From a virus: a stretch of DNA of 32,472 nucleotides. The stretch is from the IMG/VR virus record IMGVR_UViG_3300009073_000030, positions 1 to 32,472 of that record; one strand, given 5' to 3'. Numbering within the stretch: position 1 is the first letter of the stretch; every line of letters begins with the position of its first letter. Shown piece after piece: positions 1 to 6,097 of this stretch. Below the pieces are notes generated by a model. The model made no database searches, was not told the origin of the DNA, and worked only from the letters and a program-made list of their open reading frames with translations. Both the position numbers and the translations under genes were made by a program.

Positions 1-1
1 C

Positions 2-628
2 GGGTCGATGGAGTGGGGATCGGCCTGCGCCCTTCCCGGCGGCGGCTACTATAGCGTCCACCACGTCACGCAGAACGGCGATAAAGCCCCGCCACGCCTC
101 GGGCCGCGCGGCAAGGTTACGGCGTTCAACGAAACGTCGGACTGGTCGTTTATCGGTGTCGATCCCAAGACGCTCAACGCCGACGACTTTCCTGAAATCA
201 AGGTCGGGATGGATCTGTTCATTCACGGCTTTGTCGCACGGGATCGGCGCGGCCAGATCGTGCCGGGGGTCGCCTATCTGGATGATCCGAACAAACCGTT
301 CTGGTGGCTGGAGCTGCGCGACGAGTTCACCGATAAATTCGGGGAAACGATCGCCGCCGAGGGTGTGCTGGGCGGGTTCTCCGGTTCATGCGTTCTCGAT
401 GCACAAGGCCGTCTCGTGGCGACGACGCACGCTAACGGGTTCAGCGTGATCGACGGCACCACGAACACCTGGGCAATGATTATCCCGATCCGCGATGCCA
501 TCCAAGAGGCGCAAGGCAAGGTGGACTTTGGGGCGGCTGCGCCTGTGTCACTGCTCAATGATCCGCGCCTGCCGAAGATCGAGATGCGGGCGCTCGATAC
601 ACGGGGCCGTCTCGTCGCTATCGACTGA
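2..628 (+). CDS. Trypsin-like serine peptidase, 5'-truncated by the window edge
   Basis: Chymotrypsin-fold (S1-like) peptidase, recognised from the order of its catalytic motifs. Counting from the first in-frame Met (base 8), a His pair lies at residues 18-19 (YYSVHHV), a candidate Asp at 45 (DWSFIGVD), and the nucleophile Ser at 125 in GGFSGSCVLD, followed by the usual GRLVATTHA strand. The frame is open to the first base, there is no ribosome site before base 8, and the His lies unusually close to that Met, so the true start is probably upstream of the window. The next gene, 686-1318, is co-directional and begins 57 bp downstream; it encodes a membrane-anchored protein, so the two may work as a pair at the cell envelope. 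No signal peptide can be judged. The substrate is unknown. A catalytically inactive homologue cannot be excluded. Confidence 0.6.
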   Translation, partial: GSMEWGSACALPGGGYYSVHHVTQNGDKAPPRLGPRGKVTAFNETSDWSFIGVDPKTLNADDFPEIKVGMDLFIHGFVARDRRGQIVPGVAYLDDPNKPFWWLELRDEFTDKFGETIAAEGVLGGFSGSCVLDAQGRLVATTHANGFSVIDGTTNTWAMIIPIRDAIQEAQGKVDFGAAAPVSLLNDPRLPKIEMRALDTRGRLVAID

Positions 629-685
629 CCACCACCGGGACACCATCGAAACGGCCTGTGGGGGCGGGCAAATTGAGAGAAAATC

Positions 686-1318
686 ATGACGGTAGAAGGC
701 ACCCAAAAAAGCATCTGGAGCTGGATGACAAGCGTTCCCGCCAAGATTGCGGGGGTTATAGCGGCGATCCTTATGCTCGTCAGTTTTGCCATATCCGGCG
801 GGAAACTCATCATTGAAGGCCATGCGTTCACCAAACGCGGCACGGCGGCGATGGCAAAAGTCGAAAAGGTCGAGGGCGATATGGAAAAAATGAAGATGGC
901 CATCGACGGGATCCGGGACACCCTCGATGAGCTCAGGGCGAAGGGTACCGCCGACGCTATGCCCCCCGTCCGTTTCGCCGAGTTTGGCAGTAGTGTTGAA
1001 GACACCAGACCGGGCGGTATCGCGACCGTCACATGGTTGCTGTGGATCCAGCGGGACGACTGCCCGCCGCCGCAACTCGCGCTGAACATGGAAGACGTGG
1101 AGCGCATTGTTCGCCCTGTCGCCTTGGGCGATTTCCGGCCCGTGAAGCTGGAGAAAGGCCCCCGCCCCCTGCGTATCAGCTACGAGGTCATCGCTCCTAA
1201 GCAGGCTCATGTCGGGCTGGGCATCCTGTGGGCCGAGGTGCAGTACGAATGTTCCGGGCGAAAGTTTGCGCTCCGCTCGCCCTCGATCCCGTGGCGGATC
1301 GTCGAGCCTGACGACTGA
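686..1318 (+). CDS. Membrane-anchored coiled-coil protein of unknown function
   Basis: 210-aa protein that I do not recognise. A short amphipathic N-terminus is followed by one hydrophobic helix (about residues 20-42, KIAGVIAAILMLVSFAISGG). A charged helical stretch (about 55-90, with Lys/Glu/Met/Asp heptad-like spacing) looks like a coiled coil. The remaining ~115 residues read like a globular beta-rich domain with two cysteines. It lies 57 bp after the trypsin-like peptidase gene and in the same direction, which suggests a two-gene unit, perhaps a lysogenic-conversion or exclusion module; that role is inference only. The start ATG is preceded by a purine-rich stretch (gagagaaaatc). After it comes a 355-bp spacer. 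Confidence 0.6.
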   Translation: MTVEGTQKSIWSWMTSVPAKIAGVIAAILMLVSFAISGGKLIIEGHAFTKRGTAAMAKVEKVEGDMEKMKMAIDGIRDTLDELRAKGTADAMPPVRFAEFGSSVEDTRPGGIATVTWLLWIQRDDCPPPQLALNMEDVERIVRPVALGDFRPVKLEKGPRPLRISYEVIAPKQAHVGLGILWAEVQYECSGRKFALRSPSIPWRIVEPDD

Positions 1319-1403
1319 TGCGTGGATTGAAAGTGGGACAGGTTGTCCGCAAGTTATTGAAGTTGTTTGGGCCGTAAAGGCTACGACGTGGGACAGAACT
1401 TTG

Positions 1404-1431
1404 TTGACGCGCAACGGCTATTCGATACTTT
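1404..1431 (+). promoter_or_regulatory. Possible sigma70-type promoter for the 1674 methyltransferase
   Basis: TTGACG at 1404-1409 and TACTTT at 1426-1431 are separated by 16 bp. The -10 is poor. It lies in the 355-bp gene-free stretch 1319-1673, which also holds a 9-bp direct repeat GTGGGACAG (starting near 1333 and 1388), the phased GATA array at 1497-1534 and a stem-loop at 1547-1578. Confidence 0.25.
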
Positions 1432-1496
1432 CCGTCCCTCCTCCGGAGCCGTCTTTACATAATGCGGATTCCGCGACTCAAAAAAAAGCGCATGAA

Positions 1497-1534
1497 AATA
1501 CTTTACGATACCCCGTGATACGCTGGGATATCCT
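1497..1534. repeat. Phased GATA array, site A (candidate partition/operator site)
   Basis: Four ATA cores occur at exact 10-bp steps (1498, 1508, 1518, 1528): AATACT, GATACC, GATACG, GGGATATCCT. The same design recurs at 2508-2535, 3860-3937, 5505-5586 and 13266-13304. One-helical-turn spacing puts all copies on one DNA face, as expected for cooperative binding by a ribbon-helix-helix protein such as the product of 2862-3185. Here it would lie between the candidate promoter and the methyltransferase gene. Confidence 0.55.
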
Positions 1535-1546
1535 AATGCAGAGACG

Positions 1547-1578
1547 AGGGCGAAGCTGGAGATATCCAACTTCGCCCT
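1547..1578. other. Stem-loop with 9-bp perfect arms
   Basis: AGGGCGAAG (1547-1555) and CTTCGCCCT (1570-1578) are perfect inverted repeats around a 14-nt loop that contains another GATATCC. No T-run follows on either strand, so it is not a classical rho-independent terminator. It could be part of site A or a leader structure of the methyltransferase mRNA. Confidence 0.4.
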
Positions 1579-1673
1579 GGGGCGAATTCTGACCTCCCCC
1601 CATCGACCGGGAAAAAGTTACGGTCGCTCGCCACCCTTTCGGGCAAGCGAACCATAATGGTAGACCTCTTTAA

Positions 1674-2507
1674 ATGACCTCAATGGAATCCGCGCCGTTT
1701 GCCGAACCTGTTGCACCATGGCTTGGCGGAAAGTCACGGTTGGCAAAAACAATCATCGATAAAATCAGTGCGATCGAACACGGCATTTATGCCGAACCGT
1801 TTGTTGGGATGGGTGGCATATTCCTGCGCCGCACTATGCGTCCGAAATCGGAGGTCGTGAACGACCTGAATGGTGAAATCATCAACCTGTTCAGGATTCT
1901 GCAGCGGCACTACCCGCAGTTTATCGATCACTTGAAATTTCAAGTAACCAGTCGGCGCGAGTTTGAGCGTCTGCGTGTTACCGACCCCAAAACATTAACC
2001 GATCTAGAACGCGCTTCCCGCTTTCTGTACCTGCAACGTTGCGCATTTGGCGGTAAGCCTGACGCTACATTCGGGGTATCCCCCAGCACCCCTGCCCGGT
2101 TTGATCTGAGCAAGATTGGTCAAAGTCTTGAAGCTGCACACGAGCGGTTATCGGGCGTTGTCTTTGAATCATTGCCCTGGGCAGATTTTATCGATCGATA
2201 TGACAGTCCGCAGACGCTGTTTTACCTCGACCCGCCTTACTGGGGCGGTGAGATGGACTACGGGAAGGGCATGTTCGATCGTTCGGAGTTTCGAAAAATT
2301 GCGCGAAGGCTGGAAGGCATAAAGGGTACGTGGCTCCTATCGATCAACGACACGCCCCAGATTAGAGAGCTGTTCGAAGGGTTTCATCTGGAGCCACTTC
2401 ACGTCAGCTATTCGATAGCGCGAACACGATCACCTACAGACCCAAAGGCGAAACCGGCAAAAGAGCTGCTGATATCGCCCACGCCTATTGTTTCAGGATT
2501 TCTGTAG
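1674..2507 (+). CDS. D12-class (Dam-like) DNA adenine N6-methyltransferase
   Basis: 277-aa enzyme predicted to transfer a methyl group from SAM to N6 of adenine in a short DNA site. The SAM-binding motif I is YAEPFVGMGG at about residues 39-48 and the catalytic motif IV is DPPY at 186-189 (FYLDPPYWGG). The order I, recognition domain, IV is that of the alpha/Dam family, and length is normal for it. The N-terminal PWLGGKSRLA fits the family's PxxxxGGK-type N-terminus. No restriction endonuclease partner is adjacent, so it looks like a solitary phage methylase that could protect against host restriction or mark replication and partition sites. Base composition is visibly lower in GC than its neighbours, suggesting separate acquisition. 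The ribosome site is weak; a second ATG at 1683 is possible. Target sequence cannot be read from the protein. Confidence 0.85.
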   Translation: MTSMESAPFAEPVAPWLGGKSRLAKTIIDKISAIEHGIYAEPFVGMGGIFLRRTMRPKSEVVNDLNGEIINLFRILQRHYPQFIDHLKFQVTSRREFERLRVTDPKTLTDLERASRFLYLQRCAFGGKPDATFGVSPSTPARFDLSKIGQSLEAAHERLSGVVFESLPWADFIDRYDSPQTLFYLDPPYWGGEMDYGKGMFDRSEFRKIARRLEGIKGTWLLSINDTPQIRELFEGFHLEPLHVSYSIARTRSPTDPKAKPAKELLISPTPIVSGFL

Positions 2508-2535
2508 GATACGCTTGAGTATCTCAAGATATCCT
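2508..2535. repeat. Phased GATA array, site B
   Basis: GGATAC, GTATC and GATATCC cores are centred near 2510, 2521 and 2530. A palindrome CTTGAG-TAT-CTCAAG (2514-2528) lies in the middle. The site occupies the junction between the convergent methyltransferase and par-operon genes and overlaps the last codons of 2524-2865. It resembles sites A, C, D and E. Confidence 0.5.
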
Positions 2536-2865
2536 AAACATCGTAGGGAGTCCTGACTTCAGTCGGGTATTCTCGACGGCCTTATGCAGCTGGCGGGCGT
2601 AGCGTCTGGCAGACCGGGGCGAGCGCGCAATCATCAGCGCGGTGCCGATGAATGCATCGCTGCTATCGACCAGCTCGGCAAAGGACAGATCATCCATCTT
2701 GTCCAGGGCATGACCCGGATAGCCAAGCAACCGGCGCAGCTCGGATACGCAAACGCCATTCGCCCTGCCCTCGATCGCGATAATGGCAACGCGCAGCAGC
2801 AGTTCCGCGCCATCCCCATGCCGCGCATCGATCAAAGACAGGGGCTTGATCGGGGCAGGTGTCAC
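2524..2865 (-). CDS. Small protein of unknown function in the par operon
   Basis: 113-aa protein that I do not recognise. It is soluble and largely helical. Its central part (GVCVSELRRLLGYPGHALDKMDD) could form a helix-turn-helix, but this is weak. It is the third gene of a leftward operon after parA and the ribbon-helix-helix gene and overlaps the latter by 4 bp (ATGA), so it is probably translationally coupled. A role in partition or plasmid maintenance is inferred from context only. Its 3' end runs into phased repeat site B. Confidence 0.6.
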   Translation of the reverse strand: MTPAPIKPLSLIDARHGDGAELLLRVAIIAIEGRANGVCVSELRRLLGYPGHALDKMDDLSFAELVDSSDAFIGTALMIARSPRSARRYARQLHKAVENTRLKSGLPTMFRIS

Positions 2866-3185
2866 TCCCCTGCCCCGTTCTTTTCCTGATATGCGGCCAA
2901 CATCATCGCGAACAGCTTGCCATTCGGCACTTCCAGCTCGTCGCGGATCGCGATGAAAGCATCGCTGTCTTCCTCGCGAATCTTGAGATTGAGCTGCACA
3001 GGATAGCGCACGGCGGGTTTACGCTTCGCCCTGCCCTTCACGGCCCCTTCCCTACTCGTGAAGCCCTGCGCCTCGGCTGTGGCGTCCTGCACGGCCTGTG
3101 CGCCCTTGTCAGGCCGCTTCGCCGCTGTACCGGGCTTGATGTCGTCCAGATCGTCGATGACGATCGCTGCGCGCTTCTTGGCCAT
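2862..3185 (-). CDS. Ribbon-helix-helix ParB-like centromere-binding protein
   Basis: 107-aa protein with a basic, disordered N-terminal half (residues 1-58, rich in Lys/Arg/Ala). The C-terminal part fits a ribbon-helix-helix fold: strand PVQLNLKI, helix EEDSDAFIAIRDEL, turn, helix NGKLFAMMLAAYQ. This layout is that of small centromere-binding proteins paired with type Ib ParA ATPases (ParG, omega, RHH ParB), in which the mobile basic tail stimulates the ATPase. Its start overlaps the parA stop by one base, the expected gene order. Such proteins bind arrays of short repeats and repress their own operon. The 10-bp phased GATA arrays, especially the one directly upstream of parA, are the obvious candidate targets. 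Family assignment is from pattern, not alignment. Confidence 0.7.
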   Translation of the reverse strand: MAKKRAAIVIDDLDDIKPGTAAKRPDKGAQAVQDATAEAQGFTSREGAVKGRAKRKPAVRYPVQLNLKIREEDSDAFIAIRDELEVPNGKLFAMMLAAYQEKNGAGE

Positions 3186-3859
3186 CAGGCACCCTCCCCT
3201 ATCATTTTCAGTTTCTCGATCATCTCGGCAGCAAATGCGGCCGCATTTTCCGTTGCGGCGGCGATTCCGCTGACTTCACTTTTTGGCAAGTCTCGGACGC
3301 CTCCACCATAAGCGAACAATGCGCGATAGGCTGCGCGATCGACGATCTTGGTATCGAAGATCGGGATGCCCTGCCCTTCCAACTGGCCGCGAACGGCGCG
3401 CTCGTCGCGCGTGACGATCGCGGCATTCGCCCTAGTGAACAGCGCAGAATACGGTATCGGACGACGGACGCTGCGTTCCTGCATCTTGATCATCTTGATC
3501 GCCTCTGCCGCGCGCAGCGCGTCCACATGGCTGCCATTCATCGGCACCACCACGAAATCGCTGTTCGCGATCGCGGTGGCCATCATCAAGTTCTTGGACC
3601 CTTCCAGATCCACGATGACAAACTTCACCCGATCAACTTCCTCGAAGATTACATCGAGCATCGTATCCTCGGTGACATCGCCTCGAACAGTGATGCGCTC
3701 CACGTCATCGAGGCGGGACCATTCGACAAGCACCTTGTTCGGGTCTGCATCGATAATAGCGACATCCGCACCGCGATGCGCCAGTTCGGTTGCCAAGATC
3801 AGGGCGCTTGTTGATTTGCCGACGCCGCCCTTGGGCGAGGCAAAGGATATGATGGGCAT
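3185..3859 (-). CDS. parA: ParA-family partition ATPase (type Ib)
   Basis: 224-aa Walker-type ATPase predicted to move plasmid copies apart over the nucleoid. The deviant Walker A PKGGVGKST is at residues 9-17, the A' box IIDADP at 35-40, and Walker B FVIVDLEG at 80-87. There is no N-terminal HTH domain, so this is the short type Ib class that works with a ribbon-helix-helix partner, encoded immediately downstream. The ATG at 3859 is preferred over an in-frame TTG at 3892: it has AAGGA about 8 nt upstream, while the TTG falls inside the repeat array. The promoter region is filled by phased site C, which implies autorepression. There is no chromosomal-type ParB and no RepA/RepB pair, although the replicon uses a RepC-type initiator. 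Confidence 0.9.
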   Translation of the reverse strand: MPIISFASPKGGVGKSTSALILATELAHRGADVAIIDADPNKVLVEWSRLDDVERITVRGDVTEDTMLDVIFEEVDRVKFVIVDLEGSKNLMMATAIANSDFVVVPMNGSHVDALRAAEAIKMIKMQERSVRRPIPYSALFTRANAAIVTRDERAVRGQLEGQGIPIFDTKIVDRAAYRALFAYGGGVRDLPKSEVSGIAAATENAAAFAAEMIEKLKMIGEGA

Positions 3860-3937
3860 AGCGTATCCTTGCGATACTTTGGGATACGTCAAGATATCCT
3901 ATATCTTGACGTATCTTGCAATACCCTAGGATATCCT
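3860..3937. repeat. Phased GATA array, site C: operator/centromere upstream of parA
   Basis: Eight GATA/TATC cores are centred near 3865, 3875, 3885, 3895, 3903, 3913, 3922 and 3933, i.e. about one per helical turn. At the centre is a perfect inverted repeat with 15-bp arms, GATACGTCAAGATAT (3883-3897) and ATATCTTGACGTATC (3901-3915), separated by CCT. It abuts the parA ribosome site, so binding here should repress the operon. It is the longest and most regular copy in the window. Confidence 0.7.
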
Positions 3938-3945
3938 TAAACGAA

Positions 3946-3970
3946 GAAAGGGCGCATGATGCGCCCTTTC
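3946..3970 (-). terminator. Rho-independent terminator of the 5304-3997 membrane protein gene
   Basis: Perfect 10-bp stem GAAAGGGCGC (3946-3955) / GCGCCCTTTC (3961-3970) with a 5-nt loop. On the minus strand the stem is followed by a T-rich run (TTCTTCGTTT). It lies 27 bp after the stop of the membrane protein gene and before the parA operator, insulating the par operon. Confidence 0.7.
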
Positions 3971-3996
3971 CTCTTCATTCAAAGCTGTTGCCGCTG

Positions 3997-5304
3997 TTAC
4001 GAGGCCGCGCGCAGCATCTCGATTTGGCCGTTAGGCATTGCCATCGCCAATCCTTCACTGACCAGCTCGGCCCGTATGAGCTTGCCTGCCTCGTCTCCCC
4101 CTCCATATTTTCGCAGAGTGCTGAAGCTGGCGCTGGTCAGGCTTCCTGCCCGAGCATCTGCAAGAGCATTGGCGATCCGATCCGAGTGGCGCATTCGCGC
4201 GGCCTGTAACATCGGATCGTTGGAATCCGCCATCGAAACGACATTGCCCTGACTTAACCCGTCGCCCGCGATAGATGGTGCGCCACCCTGCCCTGTAATC
4301 GTTGCGGCAGCTTCGTTCTGCACCCGGTTACGTTCTCGGTTGATGGTCTGGGCTTGCCCTACGGTCATGGCGCGCAGGGACCGCGCACTACCGGCTTGCG
4401 TAGCGTAGCAGATGATCTCCAGAAAGATCGCGCAGAAGAAACCGAATGCCATCGCCGTCTGTGCCGCAGTCAACGGTCCACCAAAGCGTTCCGGAAGATA
4501 GGAGCCAACAATCGCGAGCTGCGTCTTGTGGGCATCGCCCTGGTCAATGATGCGTTCCTGATTGTTCGCGGCCATCGATACCGATCCAGACGCGCGCTGC
4601 GCACTGGATCGGGCGCGATCAACACCGAGCTCCGCTTCACGGATTGCCGCGAGGTACGGCGCGATGGCGGAAGGCCGCAACATCCATCCCTCGCCGTCTC
4701 GATCCTGAAGCGCCGCACGATCCTGATACGATTTCCAGCGATCGTTCGCATCGTCGCGAGCCTGAATGGCGCGGGACAGATCGGATGCGGCGGCATTGGC
4801 GATAGAGCGTTGCGCGGCAGTATCCTGCCGAGCATCCTGCGCGGCCACGGTCATCTGCGCGCTGCGGTCCATCCTCTCTTGAACGCCAACGCTGACGCCC
4901 ATGGCGGCGGTGAATATGGAAAACGCGATGCACCCTGCCATGCACAGGTCGAGAAACCAGTTCTCCCAGAGTTTCTTGGGCTGGTCTTCGTCAACATGCA
5001 GCGTTGCATCGAAGCGCAAGACCATCAAGACGCGCCCTGCAACGATGAAGATGGCGGCGATCCCCCAGTTCATCGCTTGATCAAGCGTCATTTGAAGGAT
5101 CGGGATCATGGTGTCACCGGGATGGCTAGGACTGATCGAAACCAGATAGCGACCGGCAAGGTAGAGGTTGATGATGGTCGCGACGACGATCATGGGGAAA
5201 GCGTTCTTGCGCCAGAAGCTCCGCTCCCACACGAAACGTTTCATGTCGCGCGCATCGTTATCGTCGATGGTTGTGCGAATGTCGCCGATGTCTTCACTTC
5301 TCAT
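3997..5304 (-). CDS. Multi-pass membrane protein with cytoplasmic coiled coil, unknown function
   Basis: 435-aa protein that I do not recognise. Hydrophobic segments are at about residues 36-56, 79-96, 117-140 and 280-303. Between the third and fourth lies a long Ala/Gln/Arg/Asp-rich helical region (about 145-265) likely to be a coiled coil. A charged C-terminal tail (about 310-435) ends in a region that could hold a small helical domain (SASFSTLRKYGG). It is leftward, between the 21-bp iteron array (its upstream region) and parA, and has its own terminator at 3946-3970. The ATG at 5304 is chosen as the first Met after the repeat array. A role in plasmid maintenance or superinfection exclusion is possible but unsupported by any motif. 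Confidence 0.65.
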   Translation of the reverse strand: MRSEDIGDIRTTIDDNDARDMKRFVWERSFWRKNAFPMIVVATIINLYLAGRYLVSISPSHPGDTMIPILQMTLDQAMNWGIAAIFIVAGRVLMVLRFDATLHVDEDQPKKLWENWFLDLCMAGCIAFSIFTAAMGVSVGVQERMDRSAQMTVAAQDARQDTAAQRSIANAAASDLSRAIQARDDANDRWKSYQDRAALQDRDGEGWMLRPSAIAPYLAAIREAELGVDRARSSAQRASGSVSMAANNQERIIDQGDAHKTQLAIVGSYLPERFGGPLTAAQTAMAFGFFCAIFLEIICYATQAGSARSLRAMTVGQAQTINRERNRVQNEAAATITGQGGAPSIAGDGLSQGNVVSMADSNDPMLQAARMRHSDRIANALADARAGSLTSASFSTLRKYGGGDEAGKLIRAELVSEGLAMAMPNGQIEMLRAAS

Positions 5305-5328
5305 GGTGTTGCCTCCGGGCAGGATCGG

Positions 5329-5496
5329 GTTGTCAAAAGATCGATTGAGGTTGGCAAAGGACGCCGCGCGGTTGTCACCAGATGGTTTGAAGTTGTCACC
5401 AGATGGTTTGAAGTTGTCACCAGATGGTTTGAAGTTGTCGGGTGGCAGCCAAGAGTTGTCTCGCGATAGCTTTTGGATGTCAGATGATGGACAGAG
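5329..5496. repeat. Tandem array of eight 21-bp iterons
   Basis: Units start at 5329, 5350, 5371, 5392, 5413, 5434, 5455 and 5476, exactly 21 bp apart. Each starts GTTGTC (GTTGGC in unit 2, GATGTC in unit 8), and most have GAT at unit positions 11-13. Units 3, 4 and 5 are identical. 21 bp is two helical turns. The array fills the gene-free stretch 5305-5635 together with phased site D. Its position upstream of the membrane protein gene and about 600 bp from repC suits either an operator or a replication/incompatibility iteron set. All frames through it are open only because 21 is a multiple of 3, so I do not call a gene here. Confidence 0.85.
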
Positions 5497-5504
5497 ATCA
5501 TCTC

Positions 5505-5586
5505 GGGATATCTTGTGATGATCTGTGACAATCCGAAGATATCCCCGTCATGTCGCAACATATCCTGTGATATCTCGGGATATCCT
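5505..5586. repeat. Phased GATA array, site D
   Basis: GATATC/CATATCC cores start at 5507, 5538, 5559, 5569 and 5579, with degenerate copies near 5517, 5528 and 5549, so the 10-bp phase is kept across about 80 bp. It directly follows the 21-bp iterons and precedes the 3' end of the ASCH gene (5636). It is probably bound by the same protein as site C at parA. Confidence 0.6.
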
Positions 5587-5635
5587 GCATTCATCACGGC
5601 ACGGCATGGTGTTGTCGGAAGGGCAGGGCGTGACA

Positions 5636-6097
5636 TCATGGGTTCCAATTCCAGAAACCTTGAGCACCGCGCGCCTCCCTTGGAGGATCATAGGGCTCGA
5701 TATCGACGAGCGGCCACGCCCAGTTCGCGTGGTTGTCGCGGTCACTATCGTTCAAAATGCCTCCGAACTCTTCTGCGATGCGTTCGGAATTCATGAACGG
5801 CTCCTGAAGAACCGCAGTGCCAAGAACCGCAGCGCGCCAGAGAGAACCGGGCGCTGTCAGCCATCTTTCAAGGTGGGGCAGGGCATCATGATGGAGCGCG
5901 GTTGCCCACGCTTCGTCAGATTTGAGCCGCAAGATCAGATCGGCGATCTCTCTCTTTCTGACCGGACGCGCGCCCGCGTGGATAGCGATGCGCTGGCCGA
6001 TGATTGATTGATGTGCAGGCCACCCCCTGAATTCATAGGGTTTGCACCCGAGAATGATCAGGGATGCCCATGGTTGCCAGATTGTCAGTGCTTTCAT
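5636..6097 (-). CDS. ASCH-domain protein
   Basis: 153-aa protein starting with the typical ASCH opening KALTIWQPWASLIILGCKPYEFRGW, followed by a beta strand with IAIHAG and ending in WAWPLVDIEP, a common C-terminal ASCH signature. ASCH domains have a PUA-like beta-barrel and bind RNA or modified nucleosides; some members are ribonucleases or amidohydrolases acting on N4-acetylcytidine. The exact role here is unknown. The ATG at 6097 overlaps the repC stop by 4 bp (ATGA), making it the last gene of the leftward repC operon, so it should be co-expressed with the initiator. Longer in-frame upstream extension runs across repC in another frame and is rejected. Confidence 0.75.
   Translation of the reverse strand: MKALTIWQPWASLIILGCKPYEFRGWPAHQSIIGQRIAIHAGARPVRKREIADLILRLKSDEAWATALHHDALPHLERWLTAPGSLWRAAVLGTAVLQEPFMNSERIAEEFGGILNDSDRDNHANWAWPLVDIEPYDPPREARGAQGFWNWNP

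Noticed and set aside
1547-1578. Rho-independent terminator
   Set aside because: Good stem but no T-run on either strand; listed only as a stem-loop.
3883-3915. Protelomerase target as in linear phage-plasmid N15
   Set aside because: A perfect palindrome is present, but it is in the parA operator, shares its cores with four other arrays, and no protelomerase gene is seen.
5329-5496. CRISPR array
   Set aside because: Units are contiguous with no spacers, 21 bp long, and no cas gene is present.
5301-5648. Open frame across the 21-bp repeats on the minus strand (TTSNHLV repeated)
   Set aside because: The frame is open only because the repeat length is a multiple of three; all three plus-strand frames behave the same way. 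No ribosome site, and composition is not protein-like outside the repeat.
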